NCBI RefSeq assembly: GCF_009763255.1
Contig: NZ_WSJB01000001.1
Coordinates: forward strand, 158,385-222,384
Source: Bordetella sp. 02P26C-1
GTDB lineage: Bacteria; Pseudomonadota; Gammaproteobacteria; Burkholderiales; Burkholderiaceae_B
DNA: 64,000 nt
Reading direction: 5' to 3'
In this document: in pieces, positions 55,043 to 64,000 of the stretch
How positions within the stretch are numbered: position 1 is the stretch's first letter
Layout: every line of letters begins with the position of its first letter
Notes under the pieces: model-generated
What the model was told of the DNA's origin: nothing
Seen by the model: only the letters and a program-made list of their open reading frames with translations
Databases searched by the model: none
Translations under genes and position numbers: made by a program

Positions 55043-55468
55043 TTATCGGCTCGCGCGTTGGCGGATCAGATCGATATAGGCATCGCTATCGAGCGGCGTG
55101 CCCAGGCGTTGGGCTTCCCACACGACTTGCCCCAGGCACTCCATGATTTCATGGGCGGCCTGGTGCGCATCGCTGCGCGCGACCAGTTGCTGATAGGCCT
55201 GCCGGATACCACGCGGATGGTCGATGGATAACTGCTCCGCGATGGCCAGATGCATCGACAGATGCAGAAACGGATTGGTGCGCCCTTTCTCCACCGGATA
55301 TTCGGCCGTCATCGCCTCGGGATCCTCGAGATCGCCGTGGTATTCGGGATGTTCGATCATCCAGTCCAACGCCATGGACTCCAAAGGCGTCAGGACCTCG
55401 GCGGCGCGGTGCTTGCGCCAGGCTTCGATAAAGAATTCGCGGACTTGGTCCCGAGAAGGGTTGAACAT
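55043..55468 (-). CDS. DUF1841 protein
   Basis: A 141-residue conserved protein of unknown function, typical of betaproteobacteria. FNPSRDQVREFFIEAWRKHRAAEVLTPLE, LTPLESMALDWMIEHPEYH and NPFLHLSMHLAIAEQLSIDHPRGIRQ are its signatures. His-rich and all-alpha, so perhaps metal-binding. Convergent with the cytochrome pair. Confidence 0.85.
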   Translation of the reverse strand: MFNPSRDQVREFFIEAWRKHRAAEVLTPLESMALDWMIEHPEYHGDLEDPEAMTAEYPVEKGRTNPFLHLSMHLAIAEQLSIDHPRGIRQAYQQLVARSDAHQAAHEIMECLGQVVWEAQRLGTPLDSDAYIDLIRQRASR

Positions 55469-55717
55469 GGGGCAGTGCTTGCAAAAGGGAACCGCACCAT
55501 TTTAGCGCTCCACCGCCGAGCGCCCGGCCTCGGGCCGGCGGGTGGCGCTAGAATTAGCGTCGATCCGCCGTCTGGCTCGGTTGCCATGTGGGTTCTGCGC
55601 CATGCGTTTCCTTGAATCGCGTCCTGGGAGAGGGGACATTCGGGAGCGGTACAGGCGCCATGAACCGCGCTTCGATCGAACCGGTAGGCAAAGCCATCCA
55701 CTATCCGAGGAGCACTC

Positions 55718-56974
55718 ATGTCCTACCAACATATTAAGGTCCCCGCTGAGGGACAGAAGATCACCATCCATGACGACGGGACGCTGAATGTCCCCGACCA
55801 TCCTGTCATTCCTTATATTGAGGGTGATGGAACCGGCATCGACATCACCCCTGTGATGATCGATGTGGTCAACGCGGCCGTGAATAAAGCGTATGACGGC
55901 ACACGCAAAATTCATTGGATGGAAGTGTATGCCGGTGAAAAAGCCACGAAGGTCTATGGCCCCGATGTGTGGCTGCCCGAGGAAACACTGGCCGTTGTCA
56001 AAGACTATGTCGTGTCCATCAAAGGACCGCTGACGGTGCCGCATAGCGGCGATATCCGCTCACTGAACGTGGCCTTGCGTCAGCAGCTCGATCTTTATGC
56101 CTGCGTGCGCCCGGTGCGCTATCACAAGGGCGTACCTTCGCCCGTGCGTGAACCGCAGAAGATCGATATGGTGATCTTCCGGGAAAATTCCGAGGACATT
56201 TACGCCGGCATCGAATATGCGGCCGATACCGACGAGGCGCGCGCGCTGATTCAGTTTCTGCAAGACAAGTTGGGCGTAAATCAAATTCGTTTTCCCGACA
56301 CCTCGGCCATCGGCATCAAGCCCGTATCGCGCGAAGGCACTGAACGCCTGGTGCGTAAAGCGATTCAGTATGCGATCGATCATGACCGCTCCTCGGTCAC
56401 GCTGGTCCATAAGGGCAACATCATGAAATTCACCGAAGGGGGATTCCGTGACTGGGGCTATGCACTGGCACAACGGGAATTCGGCGCACGGGTGATTGAT
56501 GGTGGTCCGTGGTGCAAACTGAAGAACCCCAAGACGGGCCGCGAGATTACGATCAAGGATTCCTTCGCCGACGCTTTCTTGCAGCAGGTTTTGCTGCGTC
56601 CGGCCGAGTATGACGTGATTGCCACACTTAACTTGAATGGCGACTACATCTCGGATGCGCTGGGTGCGCAAGTGGGCGGCATTGGTATCGCTCCCGGCGG
56701 CAACCTGTCGGACTCGGTGGCGATGTTCGAGGCTACCCATGGCACGGCGCCGAAATACGCGGGCAAAGACTACGTCAACCCCGGTTCGTCGATCCTGGCG
56801 GCCGAAATGATGCTGCGTCATCTCGGCTGGGTAGAGGCCGCGGATTTGATCATTACGAGCATGGAAAAGACCATTGCCTCCGGGCACGTGACCTATGACT
56901 TCGCCCGTTTGCTTGAAGGGGCCACACAGGTGTCATGCTCGGGCTTTGGTCGTGTAATGCGCGAAAATATGTAG
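55718..56974 (+). CDS. icd: Isocitrate dehydrogenase (NADP)
   Basis: TCA-cycle enzyme of 418 residues, E. coli Icd type. [16 protein letters not shown] is the N-terminal signature, [26 protein letters not shown] the isocitrate site with the Ser that AceK phosphorylates in E. coli, and [25 protein letters not shown] the metal/substrate region. It starts at ATG 55718. It is followed by an AT-rich region. Confidence 0.96.
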   Translation: MSYQHIKVPAEGQKITIHDDGTLNVPDHPVIPYIEGDGTGIDITPVMIDVVNAAVNKAYDGTRKIHWMEVYAGEKATKVYGPDVWLPEETLAVVKDYVVSIKGPLTVPHSGDIRSLNVALRQQLDLYACVRPVRYHKGVPSPVREPQKIDMVIFRENSEDIYAGIEYAADTDEARALIQFLQDKLGVNQIRFPDTSAIGIKPVSREGTERLVRKAIQYAIDHDRSSVTLVHKGNIMKFTEGGFRDWGYALAQREFGARVIDGGPWCKLKNPKTGREITIKDSFADAFLQQVLLRPAEYDVIATLNLNGDYISDALGAQVGGIGIAPGGNLSDSVAMFEATHGTAPKYAGKDYVNPGSSILAAEMMLRHLGWVEAADLIITSMEKTIASGHVTYDFARLLEGATQVSCSGFGRVMRENM

Positions 56975-57334
56975 CCTAAATCGGGGTTAAGTGCGACAAT
57001 ATATCGCATTATTGCAAAATAAACCGGCTGTATCTGTCTCAAATATCGGCTAATACGCCGGCATCCTCCGGTATCTTGTCGCTTTCTTTTGGAATCTCGC
57101 CAGACGAACGAATGTTGTTTAATCGCAATGCTCGAGTAACTGGCGAATGTTATTTGTGAAACCAAAGATTTCGGTGTTGTTTTGGGTTGCACTCTGTAGA
57201 ATCAGGTCGGTGTTGTTTTTTGTTACATCGTGTAGTGCCTAGTTTTAGGGCGCTGTCCGCCTTTCTCTAACGTATGGCTCTGGCGGTCTCCGTGGGTGGG
57301 GACTACGGCTTTCTCTACTGATCGGGATAAGGAC
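56975..57334. promoter_or_regulatory. AT-rich porin leader with an imperfect tandem repeat
   Basis: 360 bp between icd and the porin. It is clearly more AT-rich than its surroundings. Two copies of a TCGGTGTTGTTTT...GTAG unit begin at 57171 and 57207 (36-bp period). A TAGAAT box lies in the first unit. This may be the porin promoter and regulator-binding region. Confidence 0.5.
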
Positions 57335-58474
57335 ATGAAACTAACAAAAACTCTGTTGGCTGGCGCTATCCTCGCTGGAATGAGCGGCACCGCGTTGGCA
57401 GAAACGCAAGTGACCTTGTACGGTTTGATCGATACGGGCCTGACCTACCAGCGTGGCAAGGTCGGCACGGACGACCAGAATCGCGGTGAGTACGGCGGCG
57501 ATTATCATTCCCGATTCGGTATGACCGATGGTATCCAGAGCGGTTCGCGCTGGGGCCTGCGCGGCACCGAAGATCTGGGCGACGGCGTGCAAGCCGTTTT
57601 TGTCCTGGAAGGCGGGTTCAACTCTTCGAATGGTAGAAGAAAACAAGGCGACCGTCTGTTCGGTCGTCAAGCCACGGTTGGTCTGCAGAGCGACGCGTGG
57701 GGTCGTCTGGATTTGGGCCGTCAAACCAACATCGCGTCTAAGTATTTCGCGGACATCGATCCGTTCTCGCTGAGCTATTTGAATGCCTCGATGGGGTCGG
57801 CTTTCAGTGCCGCCAACACGGTTCGCTACGACAATATGGTCATGTATCAGACCCCGTCGTATAGCGGATTCCAGTTTGGCATCGGTTACTCGTTCAATGT
57901 GGACGACGTATCCCGCCCGGGCGGATTCAAGACCAACGACAATAGCCGTGGTGTCACCACCGGTCTGCGCTATAACAACGGCCCGCTGGCTGTGGTCGTG
58001 TCTTATGACCAGCAGTTCCTCAAGCCCAACCAGCCGCAACCGAAGCAGGCCATTATTGGCGCGGCGTATGACTTCGAAGTGGTCAAACTCTCGCTGGCCT
58101 ACGGCTGGGGCAAGGACGGTGTGCTGTCGGGTCAAGAAGATTTTGGCTTTTACGGCGGCGGAGTTAACACCAACACCCCGGCGCGCGGTCAAGGTGACAC
58201 CATTGACGCGTTCACCTGGAAAGGCTTGAAGATCAACTCGTACCTGGTCGGTGTTAGCGCTCCGGTCGGCGGCGCCAGCAACGTCTTCGCTTCGTGGCAA
58301 CGTGCAGACCCCAACAAGGGGCTGGAAGCCATGGACATCTACAGCGTGGGTTACACCTACGACCTGTCCAAGCGCACCAACCTGTACACGTTCGCTTCGT
58401 ATGCCGATGCTGCTGGTTTCGTAGACGGCAACAAGATGACGACCGTTGGTGTCGGCCTGCGTCATCGCTTCTGA
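57335..58474 (+). CDS. Gram-negative porin (trimeric, general)
   Basis: A 379-residue outer-membrane beta-barrel of the betaproteobacterial porin family. The signal peptide MKLTKTLLAGAILAGMSGTALA is followed by ETQVTLYGLIDTGLTYQR. SRWGLRGTEDLGDGVQAVF and the terminal Phe (VGLRHRF) are standard. The start is ATG 57335, not the longer in-frame region. A strong terminator follows. Confidence 0.94.
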   Translation: MKLTKTLLAGAILAGMSGTALAETQVTLYGLIDTGLTYQRGKVGTDDQNRGEYGGDYHSRFGMTDGIQSGSRWGLRGTEDLGDGVQAVFVLEGGFNSSNGRRKQGDRLFGRQATVGLQSDAWGRLDLGRQTNIASKYFADIDPFSLSYLNASMGSAFSAANTVRYDNMVMYQTPSYSGFQFGIGYSFNVDDVSRPGGFKTNDNSRGVTTGLRYNNGPLAVVVSYDQQFLKPNQPQPKQAIIGAAYDFEVVKLSLAYGWGKDGVLSGQEDFGFYGGGVNTNTPARGQGDTIDAFTWKGLKINSYLVGVSAPVGGASNVFASWQRADPNKGLEAMDIYSVGYTYDLSKRTNLYTFASYADAAGFVDGNKMTTVGVGLRHRF

Positions 58475-58528
58475 TATCGAGGTACGGGTCGCCCTCTTTC
58501 CGAGCGGAGTCGGGGCACCTTGTTCTTG

Positions 58529-58557
58529 GCCACCCACCCTGTGGGTGGCTTTTTTTT
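58529..58557 (+). terminator. Intrinsic terminator of the porin gene
   Basis: A 9-bp stem GCCACCCAC/GTGGGTGGC with a CCT loop and an 8-T run, 54 bp after the porin stop. Confidence 0.95.
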
Positions 58558-58748
58558 ATGGCAAAATGCACCGAAATGGTGCGAATGCAGTGTTGTTTCG
58601 CGCTAACTTAGGGCATTCCCCTAGTGTCCTCGGCCCGTTCGTGGTGCACAATTGCTTTCATGCAGGTGAGGAGACAAATAGCCCAAAAAAGGGCGACCGG
58701 CGGCACCGGTATAAACAAACTAGCAGTACCCAAATAAAAGCAAAACGC

Positions 58749-58782
58749 ACAACGGCTGGCACCAGGAGGTGCCGGCCGTTGT
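58749..58782. repeat. 15-bp-stem hairpin in the symporter leader
   Basis: Stem 58749-58763 with 58768-58782 (one G-U pair) and an AGGA loop, so AGGAGGT spans the loop and 3' arm. The rest of the 58558-58868 interval has a TATAAAC near 58711 that could be a -10 box for the symporter genes; nothing else stands out. Confidence 0.55.
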
Positions 58783-58868
58783 CGCATAAGGCTCACCTTG
58801 TCCATTTGCCCATCATGCCCACCGTGCGCATGCTGCGTTAGAAAACTTGACTTAGCGGTCCACTTTCC

Positions 58869-59147
58869 ATGCCGCAAATCGACGATCCTCCCCCACATGC
58901 ACTGCGCAGATATTGGCGGCGCAATCTCATGCTTATTGGGGTGTTGCTCGGCATCTGGCTGCTGCTTACCTTCGTCCCCGCCTACTTTGCCCGCGAGCTG
59001 ACATTCGATTTCATCGGCTGGCCCTTCGCGTTCTGGATGGCCGCCTACGGCGCGCCGCTTTGCTATCTGGTTCTCGTCGTGCTTTACGCACGCTTCATGA
59101 ACAAGGCGGACGCACGGTTGGCGGACGAGGAAAAGCGGAGCGATTAA
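58869..59147 (+). CDS. DUF4212 sodium/solute symporter small subunit
   Basis: A 92-residue membrane protein with two hydrophobic segments (LMLIGVLLGIWLLLTFVPAYFA and FWMAAYGAPLCYLVLVVLYARFMN). It is the DUF4212 partner of VC_2705-type symporters. Its stop overlaps the next start (TAATG), so the two are coupled. Confidence 0.9.
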   Translation: MPQIDDPPPHALRRYWRRNLMLIGVLLGIWLLLTFVPAYFARELTFDFIGWPFAFWMAAYGAPLCYLVLVVLYARFMNKADARLADEEKRSD

Positions 59148-61222
59148 TGCCGTTTACCGGAGACAGTCCGCGTGAGTTCGACAAGCGGTTGCGGCGCATC
59201 TATGTGCTTTACACGGCGGGCTTTGCCCTGCTTATCGTGTTGTTGGCGCTGGCCGAGCTCGCCGGCTTGCCACGCAATTGGATCGGATACGCGTTCCTGC
59301 TGGTGACCGTCAGCCTTTATGCGGGTATCGGTATTGTCTGTCGCACCTCCGATCAGGTTGAATACTACGTGGCGGGACGCCGGGTACCTGCCGTCTATAA
59401 CGGCATGGCCACCGCGGCGGACTGGATGTCGGTGGCCTCGTTTATTGGCGTGGCGGGCACGCTTTATCTGACGGGGTATGGCGGCCTGGCCTACATCATG
59501 GGCTGGACGGGCGGCTATGTACTTGTGGCGCTCTTGCTGGCGCCGTACCTGCGCAAGTTCGGCCAGTACACGTTGCCGGACTTCATGGGGGCGCGTTATG
59601 GCGGCAATCTCGCGCGATTGGCCGGTGTAGCCTGCGCGGTGCTGTGCTCATTCACCTATCTGGTAGCGCAGATCTATGGCGTGGGCATCATCACCACGCG
59701 CATGACCGGTATTTCGTTCGAGCTGGGCATTTTCGTGGCCTTGGGCGGCATGCTGGTGTGTTCGTTCCTGGGCGGTATGCGCGCGGTGACGTGGACTCAG
59801 GTGGGGCAGTACATCATCCTGGTGGTGGCGTATCTGGTGCCCGTCATCTGGTTGTCGATGAAACATACCGATCTGCCCTTGCCGCAGCTGGCTGGCGGCA
59901 CTGTCTTGCAGGAAATTACCGAGCGGGAAACCCAGTTGGGCAAGGACGTGTCCGAACTGCAAGTACGCCAGCTATGGAAGGCGCGCGCCGATGAAATGAC
60001 CCAGCGCCTGGAGGCGCTGCCCGAATCCTGGTCTCAGGAAAAGGACCGGCTGCGCCAACGGTTGGCGGAATTGACGGCGATAGGGGCGTCCATGGTGGAT
60101 GTCCGTACGGTCGAACGCGAACTGGAGACATATCCCGAAAGTGTAGAGGCCGCGCGAGCGGCATGGTCCCAGGCGCGCGCCACCTTTGAAGCGCGCGGCG
60201 CGCGGCCGGTGCCCCACGCCGAACCGTTCCCTGCCGCCGATCCCCAGGAACGTCAGCAGATGCGGCTGAACTTTTTATCGCTGGTGCTGTGTTTGATGCT
60301 GGGCACGGCCGGCATGCCGCATATTCTGATGCGGTCGTACACGACGCGTTCGGTGATCGAAGCGCGGCGTTCGGTCTGCTGGTCCTTGTTATTTATTCTG
60401 CTCTTATATTTCATGGCGCCCGCGCTGGCGCTGCTCGTTAAATACGAGGTCTACACACAGGTCGTGGGAAGCGATTTCGCGCACCTGCCCAGCTGGGTGC
60501 ACGCGTGGAGCGCGGTGGACGTCAATCTGCTGGATCTGGTTGACGTTAATCGCGATGGCAAGGTGCAGTTAGGTGAAATCAGCATGGGCGCTGACGTGGT
60601 GGTGCTGGCCATGCCGGAGATCGGCGGCTTGCCCTATGTGATTTCGGGGTTGGTGGCCGCGGGCGGGCTGGCCGCGGCGCTTTCGACTGCGGACGGGTTA
60701 CTGCTGACTTTGTCGAACTCTCTGTCGCACGACATGTGGTATCGGGTCGTGTCCCCGCGCATGTCGGCGGCGCGGCGGGTGATGGTGTCCAAGATCCTGC
60801 TGCTGGCGGTCGCCTTTGCCGCGGCCTGGGTCGCGGCGCGCAAGCCGGCGGATATTCTCTTCATGGTGTCCGCCGCGTTTTCTTTCGCAGCCTCATCGTT
60901 TTTCCCCGCGCTTGTCATGGGCATATTTTGGCGGCGTGCGAACAAATGGGGTGCTGTCTTCGGTATGGGCGTAGGCCTGGCGGTGACGTTTACCTATATG
61001 GCGCACACGCATCCGTGGCTGCGCGAATGGGTGTTCGGCATCGATCGCGCGCAGCCGGTGGAGCTGTGGTGGGGCATACAGCCTATTGCAGCGGGCGTGT
61101 TTGGCGCGCCTGCGGCGTTTCTGACGATGATCGTGGTGTCGCTGCTAACGCCGCCGCCCGATCGCGCCACGAATCAGCTAGTGCATTATTTGCGGGAACC
61201 CGATGGCAAATCCGAGGCCTAG
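59147..61222 (+). CDS. Sodium:solute symporter (VC_2705-type) with large insert
   Basis: A 691-residue member of the SSS family, related to the acetate symporter ActP but longer. Twelve or more hydrophobic segments; GMATAADWMSVASFIGVAGTLYLTGYGG is the sodium-binding core. Two additions are seen: a polar, coiled-coil-like insert at about residues 248-365, and a loop DVNRDGKVQLGE at 466-477 that fits an EF-hand calcium site. The substrate is probably a small organic acid. It is coupled to the DUF4212 subunit. Confidence 0.88.
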   Translation: MPFTGDSPREFDKRLRRIYVLYTAGFALLIVLLALAELAGLPRNWIGYAFLLVTVSLYAGIGIVCRTSDQVEYYVAGRRVPAVYNGMATAADWMSVASFIGVAGTLYLTGYGGLAYIMGWTGGYVLVALLLAPYLRKFGQYTLPDFMGARYGGNLARLAGVACAVLCSFTYLVAQIYGVGIITTRMTGISFELGIFVALGGMLVCSFLGGMRAVTWTQVGQYIILVVAYLVPVIWLSMKHTDLPLPQLAGGTVLQEITERETQLGKDVSELQVRQLWKARADEMTQRLEALPESWSQEKDRLRQRLAELTAIGASMVDVRTVERELETYPESVEAARAAWSQARATFEARGARPVPHAEPFPAADPQERQQMRLNFLSLVLCLMLGTAGMPHILMRSYTTRSVIEARRSVCWSLLFILLLYFMAPALALLVKYEVYTQVVGSDFAHLPSWVHAWSAVDVNLLDLVDVNRDGKVQLGEISMGADVVVLAMPEIGGLPYVISGLVAAGGLAAALSTADGLLLTLSNSLSHDMWYRVVSPRMSAARRVMVSKILLLAVAFAAAWVAARKPADILFMVSAAFSFAASSFFPALVMGIFWRRANKWGAVFGMGVGLAVTFTYMAHTHPWLREWVFGIDRAQPVELWWGIQPIAAGVFGAPAAFLTMIVVSLLTPPPDRATNQLVHYLREPDGKSEA

Positions 61223-61274
61223 GCATGATCGGGCAGGGCTGGCCGGATGCGCCGGCTGAACGACTTAAAGCGAC

Positions 61275-61600
61275 TTAATGGCCAACCGATTTCGAAAAGA
61301 CATTCATCACCACAACCCCCGCGATGATGAGCCCAATGCCGATTATGGCGGGCAGATCCAGGTGCTGGTCAAACAGCAGGGCGCCGATTAACGAGATCAG
61401 CACGATGCCCACGCCCGACCAGATGGCATAGGCAACGCCCACCGGGATATACCGTAGCGTCATCGACAGAAAATAGAACGACACCGCATAGCCCGCCACG
61501 GTCAGGGCCGAGGGCGCGAGTCGGGTAAAGCCTTGCGAGCCTTTGAGCGCACTGGTGGCGATGATCTCGGCCACGATGGCAATACCCAGGTATATCCATT

Positions 61601-61604
<4 letters not shown>
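61275..61604 (-). CDS. SMR-family efflux protein, EmrE-like
   Basis: A 109-residue, four-helix membrane exporter. The key Glu is in AEIIATSALKGSQGFTRL, and the family blocks SFYFLSMTLRYIPVGVAYAIWSGVGIVLIS are intact. It resembles EmrE rather than the guanidinium exporter group. Its ATG overlaps the stop of the Smr-domain gene by 4 bp, so it is translated after it. Confidence 0.92.
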
Positions 61605-63248
<1,644 letters not shown>

Positions 63249-63274
63249 TCAGTATCTTTAGAGTGATGCCCAAT

Positions 63275-63280
63275 TATAAT
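63275..63280 (+). promoter_or_regulatory. TATAAT box 7 nt before ftsK
   Basis: Perfect TATAAT with 7 nt to the ATG at 63288, matching the arrangement at the GNAT gene and hrcA. A leaderless ftsK transcript is suggested. No good -35 box is seen. Confidence 0.5.
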
Positions 63281-63287
63281 GAGCCGC

Positions 63288-64000
63288 ATGCCGCGTATTT
63301 CAACTGCCTCCCCCCGCGCTTCGCGCAACACCCGTAACGGCCCGTCTCCGCTGCAAACGCGTATCTCCGGCTTGCTCCGTGAGGCGCGCTGGATTTTGTT
63401 TGCCGCGTTGGCTGCCTGGCTCACACTGGTGCTCGCCACGTGGTCGCCCTCTGATCCTGGGTGGTCGCATTCTGTCACCAATGAGGCGATCCATAACCGC
63501 GGCGGGATGTTTGGCGCCTATCTATCGGACATCCTGCTCTACCTGTTCGGCTTTTCTGCCTGGTGGTGGGTCGTGCTCCTCTTACAGCGCGTCCGTGCCG
63601 GTTATCGACGGCTGGCCAGCCATTTGCGGGCCAGTACCAACAAGCCCGACGAGGTTTTGCCACGCGTGCGTTGGGAAGAAGGGATTGGATTCTTCCTCGT
63701 GCTGATTGGTTCCCTCGGGATCGAGGCGCTGCGGCTTTATAGCTGGGGCATGCATCTGCCGGGAGGCACCGATGGCGCCAGTGGCGCGGGCGGTGTGATC
63801 GGGCAAATGCTGGCGACGAACCTCTCGCAGGCCGTTGGGTTTACCGGGGCGACACTGGCGCTGTTGGTGATGCTCGCGATTGGCCTGAGCCTCTTTTTCT
63901 CGTTTTCCTGGCTGCATGTGGCCGAGCGGGTGGGCATCTGGGTCGAGGGGGTGGGCCGTCGTATTCGCGATACTTACAGCGCGCGCCAGGACCGCAAGGT
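63288..64000 (+). CDS. ftsK: DNA translocase FtsK, N-terminal part only
   Basis: The first 237 codons of FtsK, cut by the right edge. The product has a basic, Ser-rich start and then four hydrophobic segments (starting at ARWILFAALAAWLTLVLATW), typical of the membrane domain that anchors FtsK to the division septum. The motor domain lies beyond the window. The start is the ATG at 63288 (MPRISTASPR). It is divergent from trxB, the usual trxB-ftsK layout. Confidence 0.9.
   Translation, partial: MPRISTASPRASRNTRNGPSPLQTRISGLLREARWILFAALAAWLTLVLATWSPSDPGWSHSVTNEAIHNRGGMFGAYLSDILLYLFGFSAWWWVVLLLQRVRAGYRRLASHLRASTNKPDEVLPRVRWEEGIGFFLVLIGSLGIEALRLYSWGMHLPGGTDGASGAGGVIGQMLATNLSQAVGFTGATLALLVMLAIGLSLFFSFSWLHVAERVGIWVEGVGRRIRDTYSARQDRK

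Overview
The window is a dense, high-GC stretch of a betaproteobacterial chromosome, most likely from the family Alcaligenaceae (Bordetella/Achromobacter-like). Three things support this. The gene order bamE-fur-recN-nadK-hrcA-hemH-grpE-thioredoxin-dnaK-dnaJ is typical of that group. It has aat-bpt-pyrD, DUF1841, DUF4148 and phasin genes. It carries four Bug (TctC-like) substrate-binding proteins, a family greatly expanded there. The genus cannot be fixed from the sequence alone. I saw no phage, insertion sequence, rRNA operon or CRISPR array. There are three tRNA genes: one Cys and two Gly.

Layout. 1-9103 holds housekeeping and envelope genes: galU (cut by the left edge), an M48/TPR periplasmic protease, a YheT-type hydrolase, an NTF2-like protein, a zinc-finger protein, azlCD, rhlE, a thioredoxin, an EI24 membrane protein and a CinA-like protein. 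9254-12012 holds an IclR regulator and a two-gene RNA-repair cassette (ATP-dependent RNA ligase plus HD-Pnk end-healing enzyme). 12172-20297 holds a Bug receptor, a phasin, pyrD, the N-degron transferases bpt and aat, a NUDIX hydrolase, an InaA-type kinase, hypotheticals, tRNA-Cys and the first tRNA-Gly. 20404-29978 is an IclR-linked catabolic cluster: Bug, acyl-CoA synthetase, citryl-CoA lyase-like protein, two SDR dehydrogenases, Bug, amidase, Bug. 30065-33496 has an unlinked isochorismate synthase, an EntS-like MFS exporter and a membrane-anchored hypothetical. 33766 starts the second, identical tRNA-Gly. 33882-47853 runs from an orphan response regulator through murB, dapB, bamE, fur, recN, nadK, hrcA and hemH to the heat-shock cluster. 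47947-64000 holds a DUF4148 protein, an M16 protease, a GNAT acetyltransferase, a MoxR/VWA pair, two cytochromes c, DUF1841, icd, a porin, a DUF4212/sodium symporter pair, an SMR efflux protein, an Smr-domain protein, trxB and the 5' end of ftsK.

How parts work together. The RNA ligase and HD-Pnk overlap by 4 bp and supply the three activities needed to rejoin cleaved RNA: 2',3'-end healing, 5'-kinase and ligase. Three inverted repeats lie just upstream, one of them over the ligase start codon. The ligase/lyase/SDR cluster looks like CoA activation of a citrate-like or branched acid, C-C cleavage and oxidation, fed by Bug receptors whose permease lies elsewhere. grpE and dnaK each have a strong sigma-32-type promoter.

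The most interesting items are the HD-Pnk/ligase cassette, the 122-bp tRNA-Gly direct repeat 13.5 kb apart, the acyl-CoA-synthetase/citryl-CoA-lyase module, an EF-hand-like loop inside the sodium symporter, an 82-residue acidic protein with a duplicated TFPASDPP motif, and several genes with a -10 box so close to the start codon that leaderless mRNAs are likely.
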